From the NCBI GenBank assembly GCA_965153355.1, contig OZ231126.1, forward strand, positions 106,082,001 to 106,146,000: 64,000 nucleotides of DNA, given 5' to 3'. How positions within the stretch are numbered: the first letter of the stretch is position 1; the number at the start of each line of letters is the position of its first letter. The translations under genes were made by a program, and so were the position numbers. The notes under the pieces were generated by a model. That model did not search any database, had not been told where the DNA came from, and saw nothing but the letters and a program-made list of their open reading frames with translations. Below, in pieces: positions 1-11,986 of the stretch. Origin of the DNA: Flaccisagitta enflata. Lineage: Eukaryota; Chaetognatha; Sagittoidea; Aphragmophora.

Positions 1-2040
1 AATCGACATCATTCATCAGCTTTACTTATTCATGAACTATTCAAATTGTTGTTTACATCGAACTCGAGTCCGCGATATTCTTCTGTTTAGCATTCGTGAT
101 TCTCTTCTGACAAAATGTCATTTTTATTCCCATTCATAAAACTTGATCCTCAATCCTGCTCGATACGCACAAGCTTTCAGTTTAAAATAGCGATGACGAT
201 GATGACGATGATGGCAATGTTTTTAAGATTCAATTTCTGATTTATGCATGTTTTCGATAAGGTAAATGTCACAATCTCTTTTCGAAGCGAGAACCCAACT
301 TACCACCACGTAAACACTGTTACCGCAATGTCTATTACATTGTGACAAGTTTTTATAGTTAAATGACCTACCTAACTACCTGGATTACCTTGCCAAACCA
401 TTTTTTGTGACCACCCCTACCCCTAGGGGACCTAAAAATAAGGTCAAAATGGCCACATTGGCATGTCTGGATTTTGTCCGGACAAGCAAATAACAAGCAA
501 AACCTATCAAAAAATAGATAATCTGATCATTTCTCAGCTTTTAATCAGGTATCAGCAATCCCATGTAATGTACAAAAAATTTCATCCCACTGCGCAAATG
601 CTAAGTTGTTCAAATATTGTAATATCATCCAATTTTAATCCTCCTGATTTTTTTGCCGTTTCACAGCAAAATCTGAGTATGTCGATTATTTTTTTTAAAA
701 ACACAATCAATTCTCAAAGTTAAGCAGTTTTCAGGTTTCCATCTAATAGAGCACTACTTGAAGGACATATGCTCCAAATTTCATGCCACTGTGTCACCCC
801 AATCCGGCGTAATCACACTTTTCTTCAAGCGTGATTATTCCGCACACCCCCCCAGCTCTTCTGTCACGCTCATGTCACGCTGTCAGTCTGTCACTGTCAC
901 GCCATTGTGAAGCTGATGATGGAAATTTGGTTGACACGATGAGAATGAGCATGAAATTTTGCATCTACACTGAAAATTTCAGATCTTAACTCCTTGGCAT
1001 TCAGTCATAATGAAATTTTCAAAGTGAGTGGTTGGTTGATTGTTGCAGAATAATCACGCTTCGCGATGAATCTTTGTAGTTAATTCTTTGTTTCCACACA
1101 GCGCTTCTCACACCAATAAGCGATGCTTTTGTATCTTAATTTGGTAAAATTTCTTAAAATCAAAGTTGGCATATCTCAAGAACGATTTGAGCTAGCCCAT
1201 TGAAACTTTGCATGGTGGATACCTAGATCAAGAGGGTCCTTTGCCTAGATTCTGATGCGACCTAAAGAATGTTATGCAGTCCAACCAGACCAACCAGCCT
1301 ACCAGATGAAAAAACGAAAAAGTGGCATAACTTCCATAATAATTGTCCGATCTGGTTGAAATTTTGCATGAAGCTTCCTTTAAAGGTTCCTCATCACTGG
1401 TTTGAATAAGAGCTTGGTTAAAAATTTTTTTCTCCAACAGCCCACCCAGCCAGAAATGGTACTTATAGAGATTTTTTAAAAAACTAAAAAAATTCAAAGA
1501 TTTCTTAGCAACATATGATCACACATGATTGCTTGAACATTATCAATAAGAATTTTACTGTTATATTGATTTCTTTATTGTATTTAGCTAAATTCTTTAG
1601 TAATAAAACTGCCAATAATACTGTTTTAAGCCTAATTTGCATGAAAAATGAGCTTTTATAAGAAAATCCAAGTATGGATTCATATGTTATAACAGGTAAG
1701 CTACATGATGATGAATGGTTTTGTTCAATTTTCAAACATGAAAAATTGATGAATTCCACCCGTCCAGGGTTGGCTTTCCATGACAATCGCCATAAACATA
1801 TGATTACATGGGGTGATGTTCCCCATAGCATACATAAATTTAAGATATATTTCCTTTCTCACTTACTCAGTGATATTAAATAAAACGATTAACTTTCTAC
1901 AAAATATTAACATAATGAATTTTTTCATTGACAAACTCATTGAAACATTTGAAACTCGTCGGTTGGCGGAAGTGGTGTTTGTTACCAACCTATCGAGTAT
2001 TTGACTGATAGAATTATAGACTTGACAAGTTGATGACTCA
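1..2040. other. No gene recognised
   Basis: AT-rich sequence with only short open frames. None has a recognisable motif, a convincing splice pattern or biased composition. Several phrases built around 'gaaattttgcat' recur between about 950 and 1370, suggesting old degenerate repeat DNA. I see nothing else to annotate here. Confidence 0.55.
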
Positions 2041-2070
2041 ACTATCTACGAGATATCAGTCAATCGAAAC

Positions 2071-2400
2071 TTGCGCGAGGCGGAGATTGAAAGATTATCG
2101 GAGGTGGCGAGCTTCAAGCCGGAGATGTGGACGATAAACTGGAAGGAAGTCGCGAGCCTTTTGGCGAGTCGAATGCGGATTTGGCGAGCGGTTCCAGGTC
2201 ATCGACAGACTTCGAAAGACGACGAAGACAAACAACAAAACAACAAAAACAACAAAACAACGAACTAGAACAACAAAACAACGAAAACAATTACCTGCAG
2301 CTCCAAAGCGGCGACTTCGACAGAATCATCGTGGATCGCGGAAACTCTTTTCGGATCGCGGAATTTACCCTGACTACGACTACAACTAACTACTGTTAAC
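2071..2400 (+). pseudogene. Possible C-terminal tail of an LTR-element polyprotein
   Basis: Two overlapping frames (2071-2268 and 2127-2399) read as a charged segment passing into a Gln/Asn-rich, basic stretch, and end about 170 bp before a polypurine tract and a TG dinucleotide. Charged low-complexity tails after integrase are common at this position in gypsy-type elements. No catalytic motif is present, so the call rests only on its place next to the candidate LTR. It may simply be intergenic sequence. Confidence 0.25.
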
Positions 2401-2572
2401 AACTAGATAGATATATAGAAACACTTGAATCGATTAATTATGGAACAATTTGTGATAATTCATCGACAAACATTGAAATTTCGACTACAGGGACATCGCG
2501 TCGAAACCTCAGAGAAGAAATATCCTTTCTTATTTTTTAGTTTTATCAATAAATTAATTCTTATTTATTTTT

Positions 2573-2586
2573 AAAAACGGGGGGAG
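2573..2586 (+). other. Candidate polypurine tract (plus-strand primer)
   Basis: The run AAAAACGGGGGGAG is followed directly by TGTATAG. A/G-rich tracts ending in G immediately before a TG are the usual start of second-strand synthesis at the 3' LTR of retroelements. It marks the 3' end of a plus-strand element whose body lies to the left and is not recognisable. Confidence 0.55.
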
Positions 2587-3310
2587 TGTATAGAAAGGAT
2601 AGGGATATTTATTTAGATTATTGCCTATTGATTTATTGATTGATCGATTGAATTATTTATTGCCTCTGTCTGTTTATTGATTGAACCGTTTATTGCTGTC
2701 TGTCCGTTTATTGAACTGTTTATCCGTAGTTTCCTGTTTACATTCATGTTTACTTTCCTCATCAACTTTATTTCAGGCTTACAACTCATACATTGTACAG
2801 TGACTAGCATTGCAATAACTCATACGTGTGACGTAGAACGTACTACGTCATTGAGTCATGGCGACTCCTGATTGGCTGTAGACTCAGGATTGATTTTCAA
2901 CCTAAATGAACAACCAAAACAAGTCAATCAGAAGCCGCCATTTTTAGCGTTTTAGTGCGCTGTGCGCAACGTTGCATAACTTCTCAAGCAGACTCGAAAT
3001 TTACCGGCGTTTTCTAAACATTGTTAAATATTACTACGAAACTGCTTAACTTGGATATTAATACGAAGGATTAACGTGTACTACTTGGATATTCACTCTG
3101 ACACTAAAGGTAGTTATTATTTGCTTAGTTTCCATTGCATTCTATCCAGATAGCCATGTATTCTTGGGGGCTGTCTCTCTGTCTTTTTATCATTTAGTTA
3201 TGATCGTATTTCCTTTGTATTTTCTCTCAGTTCTTAACATCATACGCATCAAATAGAAGAAATCGATATGTCCAACATATATTTCGCGTAGTTAAAGAAC
3301 CCGTGTCACA
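2587..3310 (+). repeat. Candidate 3' LTR (right boundary approximate)
   Basis: The sequence begins TGTATAG right after the polypurine tract, and I place a tentative end at ...GTGTCACA (3310). No second copy occurs in the window, so the boundary and any target duplication cannot be confirmed. The left half has several short repeats of the form 'tgtttattga'. Confidence 0.4.
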
Positions 3311-4249
3311 CTAGACTAGTAGAGGTATAGGGCCATAGGACGCCAAGAGCTAGTTTAGATACATGACTTTTTGTCACATTAACTTTGCACCTAAGCGCCA
3401 GTTCTACTAAAGATTTACGGGAATAGAGTACTGTGATGAAGGAATGAATGAACTAACTCAGTGTAGTAAACAAGATTTTGAGCAGAAACAAAGAAAACTA
3501 GCCAAATCCTGTAACTGCGTGTGGGTGGGCGGGGACAGAGGTGCAGGGGTAGGAATGCAAACAGTTGCTTGCAATGACCATGAAAGCCCAAAGAAGCTCC
3601 TTTTTGGGCAGCGACCTCAAAGGGGACAAAGTCCATTTGTCCATCCATTTGTACATTGGTTCCCCCCCCCCCCACATTGGACCACTCTGGCCTCAAACCA
3701 GGTCTCCCAGGCCTCTCAGGCTTCAAATCAGGCCTCTTTTGCCTGAAGTCAACACTCCCAGGCTTTACACCAGCCCTCCCAGCCCACATACCAGCCCTCC
3801 CAGGCCTCAAATCAACCCTCTCATGCATTAAATCAGACCTCTCAGACCTCAAAACAGCCTTCCCAGGCCACTAATAAACCCTCTCAAGCCCTCTTGGACT
3901 TCAAATTAGCACCCTCAGCCCTCAAATCACAGACGGGTGGGCAAATGGACGATCAAATGAAAGTCCCCCCCTCTGTGTTGAAGCATAGGTCATGGGCCCC
4001 TTCAGAGCTGCTACCCTGCTCCCTCCCTCAATTTTAATCAAAACCAACAATGACGACAATGACAACAAAATTTAAGTTGTCTATCCAGCCCTCGACAAGA
4101 TTCAAGCAGACACAGACAAAATGGTAAAAAGAAAAACTGATAAATAAAAATTCGTGGTCTTATAAAACAATTTTAAAAAAATAGCAGCGCAAAAGCAGTA
4201 AATGGTCAATGGTACCGATGCCCTGCTTGATTTATGTTGAAGGGGATCA

Positions 4250-5287
4250 GGGCAGCGGCCCCTAAGGGGACAAAGTCCTGTACAACACAAGGAAAATCTG
4301 TCCGTCCTTCCATCCATCTGTCCGTTGGTCCGTCCATCTGTCCGCTGTTCTGCCAAAAAGCCCAAATCCAAGCAATGTGGCCCAAATCTAAGCAAAAATG
4401 GCCCAAATCCAAGCGAAATGGCCCAACTCCAAGTAAAATGGTTCAAATCTGGTCAGAACCTAGATATCAATGGCCACAATATAGGTATAAGGGGCCAAAT
4501 TGATGGACCTCGGGCCACTATTGGGTTTTCTGGCTAGATTTGGGCCATTTTACTTGAATTTGGGCCATTACCATACAACTAAAAAAAAAAAGATGCACTT
4601 CTGGATGGCTTACTATACCTATGAATCAAAGAAAAAACTAATAAAATCTCAGGTCATCTGAAAGCCCTTTGAAAGTACCTTCATTTGGCACCAATCTGGT
4701 ATTGCTATCGTTTTTTTGTTTAGAAATGGCATTAGTTTGAGTGAAAACATTGTTCATTTCAGTTTTGCAATTCCTATGTAAAAATATATTTAGCAAATTA
4801 GTGATTCTCTTTGCAAGGCTCGACCTTCTAAACCATTTGAGATACAGAGCTGGGATTTGTCTAGATTGAAAGATTTATTAAAATCTTTCAAAATGCCTGC
4901 TTTAAAAAAAATTAAGATTAATTCTTATACCTGTTCTTTCAATCTATAAACAGGTGCATCTTTTTTTTTTTAGCCGAGTGGTATGCTTGGATTTGGGCCA
5001 TTTTGCTTAAATTTGAGCTATATTGCTTGGATTTGGGCTATTCAGAAGAATTTGGGTCAGAAATTATGGACCTCAGGCCAGAACTTTGGTTTTCTGGCTA
5101 GATTTGGGCCATTTTGCTTGAATTTGGGCCATTATGCTTGGATTTGGGCTATTTAGCAGAATTTGGGTCAGAAAAGGTCACAAAGAAGACAAAGCCCTGA
5201 GGATAGGGGGGACGGACGGATGGATGGATGGACAGACAGACTCTCCCTGTGTTCTATAGGACTTCATCCCCTTTGGGGCCGCTGCCC
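4250..5287. repeat. Foldback element with ~350-bp terminal inverted repeats
   Basis: The left edge 'gggcagcggcccctaagggg' is the imperfect reverse complement of the right edge, ending '...cccctttggggccgctgccc'. The match continues inward through the rows of 'gtccgtccatctg' and 'atttgggccattttgcttg' motifs. A second, inner inverted match ('aaaaaaaaaaagatgcac' near 4580 and its complement near 4955) flanks a central loop of about 350 bp. There is no coding capacity, so this looks like a non-autonomous foldback or MITE-like DNA element. Mismatches between the arms show that it is not very young. Confidence 0.75.
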
Positions 5288-5720
5288 AAAAAAGAATTAA
5301 AGACAAACGACAATGCTTATAAATAAGAGGCTGGGTCAATTAATTATTTGGTTAGTCAGTTGCCAATGCATTTGTCTGACAAACAACCCAGCGCCCAGAT
5401 TGTCCTACTTTGACTTTTTTAGCTGTTTTTAAATATTTTTTGCCCATGTTTGAGTGTGTGTAGGGGGGTTGGGGTGTGGATGGGGGTTGGACGCCCCTGC
5501 CCACCCATCCGTCCTGTCTGTTGTTCTGTCAGTTTGTTGTTCAACCCACCGGGCCGTAACGACTGAGTAGAAAAGTGTTAAGATGAACATTTTCACCCTG
5601 CCTGCGAATATGGGAGTGGAAGGGGGTGTCAAAGGAGGTTGTACGCCTGCCAACCCATCAGCAGTGATATTGTAACCCTGCAATACTTGTTTAAACAAGT
5701 GACATGGGGTCACAATACCG

Positions 5721-5722
<2 letters not shown>

Positions 5723-5778
<56 letters not shown>
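5723..5778. repeat. (CA)n microsatellite
   Basis: About 28 uninterrupted CA units. The overlapping poly-Cys/Val and Thr/His open frames are products of the repeat and not genes. Confidence 0.97.
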
Positions 5779-5780
<2 letters not shown>

Positions 5781-6588
5781 TAATCACAATTGCAGCATCA
5801 AAAGTGCGCGTTTTTGTACTTTTCAACTTGATCATCATTGACCAACCAAGGGACGGAACTGATGGACCAACCAAGGGACTGACAGAGGACAAAGCCTCTA
5901 ATAGAGTAATGTGTCCGCAACTAAAAACCAGTCTCAATAAGAATGAATGCATGAATTAATGAACAAGATAGCAGATGTACACATTAAAAAGAAACAATGA
6001 ATGAATAAATGATTACGATACAGTTGCCGACAGGGCAAAAAAGTGCATTTTTACAATTTTGGGTTATGGACTCACAAACTGTCAGACATAGGATCTCAAA
6101 TAGATCAAAAGACATGTAAAGAGGTAAAGAGGCTAAAAAGGTTTTAAGATTCCGCTCTTTTTTCTGTAAATGCACGGTGGAAACAAATTTTAAGCAATGC
6201 AAAAAGGTTACCATGAACAAATAAAATATTTGGTCCTTCCATTGTTGTCATTGCCGTCGTCATTGCCATCCTCCTCCTCCCCCTCCTCCTCCTCCTCCTC
6301 TCATCCTCTTTCTCCTGACTCTCACCTTTTTGATTTTCAAAAACTTAACATTACTTATCTTAAGCTTATGTAGAACAGCAATAGCTCTGTAGCAAGATTT
6401 GAAAATGAGACAACATCATGGAAAAATAAAGCAAAACTGCAGAAAAATGGCATTTTAAGAGATAATCCTACCAACAAACAAGTGCAGTGCGCCAACCCTT
6501 CTGATGATAAATGGTTGAGTTTTCATGTCTTTCCCACCATATTTGTTGCTCCTACATGGAAAAATGGCCGAGTTTAGTACTTTCAACT

Positions 6589-7060
6589 TAACAGCGAAGA
6601 TTCAAGTAGTGAATCGGACGATAGTGATACAAGCAGCCAAAGTACAAGTGACACCGGCAGTAGCGATTCAGATGAAGTAGAGAGCCAACACAACAGTCCA
6701 CTCATCAAGAATCAAAACATCAAATCCATATCCCATACCAGTATAAAAACAGAAAAGAAAAAGAGAAAATCTAAACAATACACAGCCGCACCTTCAACCC
6801 GGGAGGTTAATGTAAGACAGATCACTTGTGCACCTGCAACAAAAGATAAACACAAATCCACTAGTAAAAAGAAAATGTCATTGAAACCCAAATGGTCACT
6901 AGGTAACCCAGAGGATAAAGATAAAGATGAATTAGTGGATTCTAGTGACCCAGAAGAAATAGACCCAAAAGATAAACCAGCAGACCCAAAATTACCCAAA
7001 AGAAGGGGTAGAAAGCCTAATCCTGAGACCATAATAATAAGGAATGATGAACAGAATTGA
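6589..7060 (+). CDS. Acidic Ser-rich protein segment with an AT-hook-like motif
   Basis: A continuous frame starts just after a plausible 3' splice site ('ttcaacttaacag') and runs to a TGA at 7058-7060. It reads as a Ser/Asp/Glu-rich block, a Lys/Arg-rich block (6740-6880), a second acidic block and then KRRGRKP, which resembles an AT-hook, close to the C-terminus. Composition suggests a nuclear or nucleic-acid-binding protein. I do not recognise the family. It lies about 0.8 kb upstream of the element 0 gag on the same strand, so it may be the N-terminal part of that element's coding region or an isolated host exon. An initiator ATG is not evident; the first internal ATG is at 6875. Confidence 0.4.
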
Positions 7061-7305
7061 AAGCAGACAAAGTTTTTCCTTGTATGGAAGAACCTCCAGA
7101 GGGCAAAGTATTAGTGCATAAGACAGACGGAGCTATCTGTGGTGGATCAACAGATATGCCACAATACCGTTATTTAATGAAAGCAGGAGAGAAAATCAGC
7201 TTAAAAACTCCAAAAGGAAAGGATGAGATTCTACACTTCAAGAAGATGATAGGACGGCTGATTTTTGAAGGAAGAAATTCGTGTTTCAAACCACTTTTTG
7301 CATAA
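7057..7305 (+). CDS. Small unrecognised ORF
   Basis: An 82-codon frame overlaps the end of the preceding frame by four bases and ends at TAA. It is Lys- and Gly-rich with no known motif. The overlap with the upstream acidic frame suggests the two were one reading frame separated by a small indel. I do not assign a function. Confidence 0.25.
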   Translation: MKADKVFPCMEEPPEGKVLVHKTDGAICGGSTDMPQYRYLMKAGEKISLKTPKGKDEILHFKKMIGRLIFEGRNSCFKPLFA

Positions 7306-7537
7306 TTAGTTGAACTAGTAAAGAACTACAAACACTTTTCTTGGGCAAATTGTCTCTAGGGACACTTGGTGTGTACATCTTTGTCATAAGCTGACCTCAT
7401 AGGTACCTTTGGATATGCATATTCCTTGAAATAAAGCAAGAAAATCAAGGTTTTTGTGAAATTTTGCTTACATTTCTTTTTCTTTTTCTGTGGTTGAAAT
7501 TCTAAGATTCTTAAATGCAGCAAAATTTTGCATTTTC

Positions 7538-7586
7538 AAAAACATAGTTCTCTCTGTAATTGAATTTGGAAGAGAACTATGTTTTT
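7538..7586. repeat. Perfect 16-bp hairpin in a small palindromic unit
   Basis: The arms 'aaaaacatagttctct' (7538-7553) and 'agagaactatgttttt' (7571-7586) are exact complements with a 17-nt loop. An outer match ('ggttgaaattc' near 7491 and 'gatttcaacc' near 7621) suggests a 140-bp palindromic element. No coding sequence is present. Confidence 0.6.
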
Positions 7587-8045
7587 TATTTTTTCATTTT
7601 TTCATTTTCTATGCGAATTCAGGATTTCAACCACCCCCTGTCAGTTAACAAAAAATGAAATTTTTAGAAATTTGCAGTAACTTTCCTTTATCAATCTTGG
7701 CCACATCAAGTTGATTTTTGTATTAAAATGTGAATCATGCAAAATTTTATTAAGATCAACCTTTTTCACGGACTTTTCTGATACAATTATTCAGTTTTAC
7801 TTAGATTCATATTAATATTTTGACCCTCGTTGAAACAAAAATTGTTGGCTTTGGAGGCTCGCCGTCATAAGAGAATTCATCCACATAATGAAATTAGCAG
7901 GCAATGACAAAATAAGAATGTACACTATCATAGCAGTCTTCAACACCATGGCAGAAGGTTACAACCATACACTTGAAGGCATGCTAAAACTCACTTGCAC
8001 ATTCCGCTCATTCAGACATTTCAGTGAGATCTTCATCACCACCCA

Positions 8046-9110
8046 ATGGCTGAATATATACCAACATACCTTGTTGGTGACCAGGTGGCCAGGTGGCACT
8101 GTCAGCTCCCGTCGGACTCCATAGAGACGTATTATGAAAAACATGTTGCAGTCCACTCCGAATTGGACAGACCAATCGATGAGTTGGTCAAAGCCTTTAT
8201 AGATGGAATCCACAGTGATGAGGTGAGAGAAAAAGTAAGATACCATGATTATGGCGAAGATAGAACACTTGCAGATGTAAGAGAATTTGCAAACAAAATG
8301 GCTCAAAATCTGAAAATGGAAGCAGCAAGAAGACGGGAAATTGCAAGTAGAGGCCGTGGCAACCAACAATTTAACAACAGTAACAACAGATGAGGCTCTG
8401 GACAATACAATAGAAATAACTTCCAAAGCAGATCAGTGAGTAACACAAAAAATAACGGATCATTTGGCAGAAACCAATCTCAGACTCAATCAAGAAATTT
8501 CCGAGGCCGTGCAAGAGGCAGAGGCCGAATATTCAGAGGCCAAGGCCAAAGATCTATAGCCTCGGCCGATCAGACTCAATTGGGCAGATTGAGATCCATG
8601 AGCCGAACCAGATCATCCAGCTATGGATCAAGACGATTCTCGAGATCAAAAAGCGGATCTAGGGCAGGGTCACGATCAAGCTCAAGACTTAGCTCAAGAT
8701 CACGAGGCAGCTCGAGATCGACACCCAGCTCTGGATCACGCCACTCATCTAGATCAAGAAGCAGCTCCAGCCAAAGATCAGGGAAAACTGTGAAATTCCA
8801 AAACAAAGGTCAAGGCAGGGGCAGAAGAGTTGCAGCTATAAACGATGGGAGACCAAATAAGGGTTATGGCCCATCTAAAGAGGAATCTACAAGAAAGAAA
8901 ATAAAAGAATTTGGACTAAATGGGTGTACAGGATGCCTCTCTAGAGATCATGTTTTTGATAAACTTAAATCCTGCGATAGCATTTGTCCGTTCTGTGAGA
9001 AAGAATTTGATGAAAATGAAAACAGACACTATGCATTTAACTGTAACAAACGCCCGGAAGAAAGGCGGGAATGCTTGCAAATCCTTAGCGAGCAAGCTAG
9101 CAAGAGATGA
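8046..9110 (+). pseudogene. gag: Gag capsid-nucleocapsid of element 0, interrupted by a TGA
   Basis: Residues from 8046 resemble the C-terminal half of a gypsy Gag capsid: spaced hydrophobic residues around a Trp, a 'TYYEKHV' helix, then 'FIDGIHSDEVREKV'. The frame stops at a TGA (8391-8393) and resumes in the same frame, which now reads RGG-like and Arg/Ser-rich (an SR-type basic region, about 8500-8800). It ends in a Cys/His cluster with two CX2C pairs, one around 8930 (GCTGC) and one around 8990 (CPFC), then HX5C. An upstream frame (7888-8124) overlaps and holds the preceding part after a frameshift. Function by family: RNA packaging and particle assembly in the cytoplasm. The internal TGA could be readthrough but is more likely decay. 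Confidence 0.7.
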
Positions 9111-9218
9111 CTAGCTGCAAGCAAACATACAGGACAGGTCAATAAGGAAACAGAAACGGACACAAAAAGGAAAACGGTAACAGTAAATGCAATAGATGAT
9201 TTATCAGGAAAATATAAT

Positions 9219-9488
9219 GTGAGTGGATATGTGGAGGGAAGAATAATGTGTCCTTTCATTGATACAGCAGCAGACTTAAGCCTTATTCCTCACTCATGGA
9301 AAAGATATGGTAAAACTACCAGACTAAGAAAGCATATCAAAATAAGATCATTTGATGGCAAATCAAAACAAATTTTAAGAAAAACCGTATCATTGAAAAT
9401 CAACTTTGGTAATGTTGCAGTGAACTTGAAATTCTATCTATGCAAGACTAAAGCCAAAATTACATCTATCAATCAATACCAAAAATGA
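9219..9488 (+). pseudogene. Retropepsin-like aspartic protease segment of element 0
   Basis: The motif FIDTAADLSLIP (about 9255-9290) matches the active-site loop of retroviral-type aspartic proteases, with Ala replacing the usual Gly of D-T/S-G. The spacing to the following beta-strands is normal for this family. Such proteases cut the Gag-Pol polyprotein as homodimers. The frame is separate from gag and from RT, so the polyprotein is broken here. Confidence 0.65.
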
Positions 9489-9513
9489 AAAGTTCTATAT
9501 TGACAAAAGATCA

Positions 9514-10554
9514 ATGAAAACTGCGAACAATGAGATCACATCAGATGAATACTTGCATAACAGAATTGACCAAGCCAAAACTAACAATGAGATCCACAAA
9601 GATAACACACGGATAAATTGGATAAGGTCAAAGCAAGATTTCATATTGAAACCAAACAGCACAACAGACATCTTAAGTAAATGTGAACTGAAACCAACAA
9701 AACATGAAAAGCAATTATTGTTATCACTATATGACAATGACAATGATGACATATACATTCCATCAATGATAATATGGTCACCAGAGAAAGAAATTGTAGT
9801 AACAATCGAGAACAAAACAGACCAAAAGCTGTTATTGAAAAACGGTACGAGTCTGGGTGAATTAAAGCCATGTACTGACACCATAAACCACAGATCTGTC
9901 ATGGCATTCGATGACCATGACACAAAAGAAGCATTCAGACAAATAAGAATTGAAAACACAGAGCTCAGAAATGCTTCCAAAATTGAGAAAGGCGCCAAAT
10001 GAAAAACACACTATGTAAATGAGTGCACTTTCAAATCACTAGTCGACACACATTCATACACAAAAAGAATGCATTCAGAAAATAATCCTACCTGTAGATT
10101 AATAAATAGTGCAGCGATTGAAGTTGGCGGCCAAAGTAGCGCCGAGAAAGCCAAAGGAGGTTGGATTGACACCTCCGGCTCCAATGATTCCCACGCGCTT
10201 AAAGCGTTTTGGGCATGCGACCGCGTGGAAGACCAAATAAGTGACGATACCGCGCACAAATATTCACAAAGAAGTGAACGCAGAGATGAATTGATTCCAA
10301 TCGAAGGGACCGAACAATCAGGCAAGCCTGTAAATGATGAGAATCCGGATAAAGTCAATCAATACAGTGATCATCGCCTATCAGGGGGCGAAAAAGCTAG
10401 CATTGTTGTCAAAAATGACAACAACAGGCGCCGCCAGGGTCGACCTGAAAGGCAAAAGAAAGGGCGTCCACCAGATATATCTATGAATGAAAATGCCTCT
10501 GAAGGTCAAACAGACGGTCTCAAAGCCCGCGAAGAACCTATCGAGGAGCATTAG
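9514..10554 (+). pseudogene. Protease-RT linker region of element 0
   Basis: Two successive frames (9514-10002 and 10069-10554). The first has a beta-rich segment ending in 'KNGTSLGEL', like the non-catalytic dUTPase-like fold that often lies between protease and RT in animal gypsy elements. Element 1 has a similar segment ('TVIGKITEL') at the same place. The second frame is hydrophilic and Lys/Glu-rich with no recognisable domain. Confidence 0.45.
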
Positions 10555-10663
10555 TGAATACAGTAAAAACCTCGAGGAACAGGAACGCAAAAACCATGAT
10601 ACACAAAATCCACCAGCGATACCTGAAAATGAAGAACGGATGAGATAATCAGAATTAATCGGA

Positions 10664-11782
10664 ATGAATAAAGTGCCATCAGAAACACTTGCCAAATGTT
10701 ACAAAGCTGGCATCACCATAGATCTTGATCTTAATGTGAATGAACCTGACATTGACATGGATGAATCACCAGTCAATGTCGATTATGAAAGAACAAGAGG
10801 TCAAGATTTCAAATATTGGCCCAATAACCATAAATATTTGAAACAATTCGACCTAACATCAGTTGAAGGCAACAATAGGGAAAAGTTAATCAAAATCTTG
10901 CTAGATTTCAATCACATATTCTTCAATAAAGACAGACCTGACCAATTCTTTAAAGGCGTGGAAATGAAGCCCATAAAGATAAAATTGAAAGAGAACGCTC
11001 CACCATTAAAAAAAGAAGGGCCAAGACGCATCAGCTCCTCCAAACTACCATACTTAAAAGCTCACCTGAAGCAAATGTTAGAGCGGGGGATTATTGAAGA
11101 GATGACAGACAACGTCGATTGTCACATGTCGCCAATTCATGTCGTCCTTGAAAGTAGATTTTACGCCAGCCTTAAGAAAAATGTAATAAAATCTAGATTT
11201 TGCCTTGACAATCGTGTCTTAAACAATTCCCTTGCTGATGTACAATTTCCCTTGCCTCTGGCAGACGAATTCAGAAGGGAGGTGGCTAAGGAAGGCTACA
11301 CTACATTCAGCAACTTTGACGCCTCCCAAATGTTCTATCAGTTCAAGATAGACCCTGAGAGCGTCAGGAAATACTTTGGATTTTACGCCCTAGGTCGAGT
11401 TTACCTACTAAAAAGATTGGCTATGGGCTTAAAAACAAGCATCAGCTATGTGCAAAAATTTATGGACAAATGTTTCAGGTCACATAAAAACTGTCTTCCA
11501 TTCGTTGATGACCTAAGCATCCGGTCAAAAACCATAAATACACATTTAAACATTGATCTCCCACTAGCACTGGCTATCTGTAGTAAATATAATATACTTT
11601 TGAGGCCCAAGAAATCAGACTTGCTCAAAAATGAAGTGCGCGTGCTGGGATTCCAGCTGGGTAGATCAAGCGAATCAATAGCTGACGAGAAAAAGACAAA
11701 AATTAAGGAAATGGCATTCCCAGAGACCAAGAAAGATGCAGAAAATCCTTCAAACGGGCCCAAAAGTCACCAAACCAGTTGA
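10664..11782 (+). pseudogene. pol: Reverse transcriptase of element 0 (FVDD motif)
   Basis: A 372-codon frame contains the RT fingers and palm. The region before motif A reads 'KSRFCLDNRVLNNSL', motif A is 'FSNFDASQMFYQFKI', then 'GLKTSISYVQKFMD', and the catalytic box is FVDD (about 11500-11512) followed by 'LLRPKKSDLL' and 'VLGFQLG' of the gypsy-type thumb. The family synthesises cDNA from the genomic RNA. F/YVDD with gypsy-like flanks supports Ty3/gypsy affinity. The frame is lost after 'PETKKD', where another frame (from 11736) continues with thumb-like sequence. RNase H is absent because this copy ends near here and is split at 11986. Confidence 0.85.
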
Positions 11783-11986
11783 CCATATGGGTGACCTTTT
11801 CCAGATGTCCGGTCACGGCGGGCACGGTGACGACAATCAATCCCGCCCACAGGATTGGATAAGCGATCCAACTACGCCAACCGCCAGAAGACTCAGAGGC
11901 GGCCGCCGCCACTGTGGGACCGGGAGCCACAGTGGATGGGGACTTTGTGAACAAGTCCAAGCTAGATTTAGAAAAAGCAAAAGTGG
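11703..11986 (-). other. Antisense frame with a hydrophobic segment at the element 0/element 1 junction
   Basis: On the minus strand a frame enters from the 11986 junction, has a Ser/Thr/Pro/Ala-rich stalk, then a 21-residue hydrophobic stretch (about 11870-11808, WIAYPILWAGLIVV...) that could cross a membrane. Its upstream part lay on the other side of element 1: a minus-strand ATG at 26999-26997 followed by an N-X-T sequon is in frame once the insertion is discounted. The stalk-plus-membrane pattern resembles the antisense gene at 15263-15879. No good 5' splice site follows, so this is tentative. Confidence 0.3.

Larger units (their letters stand above)
3311..6588. other. Gene-free, repeat-rich stretch
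   Basis: No coding exon is supported. About 3590-3960 holds a degraded half-copy of the foldback family at 4250-5287: it shares the 'gggcagcg...aaggggacaaagtcc' edge and then runs into a C-rich, Ala/Pro/Ser-biased tandem composition. A further fragment with 'gggactgacagaggacaaagcc' lies near 5870. A (TCC)n-type tract lies at about 6267-6302. Open frames here come from these repeats. Confidence 0.6.
7888..11986 (+). mobile_element. Element 0: Ty3/gypsy-like element, 5' part
   Basis: Plus-strand gag, protease and RT frames follow one another in the order expected for Metaviridae-type elements. All are broken by frameshifts or stops. The element is cut at 11986 by element 1, and its open sequence resumes after the duplicated GTGG at 26986-26989. 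RNase H and integrase domains are not visible on either side, so the copy had probably lost them before or during decay. No LTR pair can be assigned. Confidence 0.75.
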
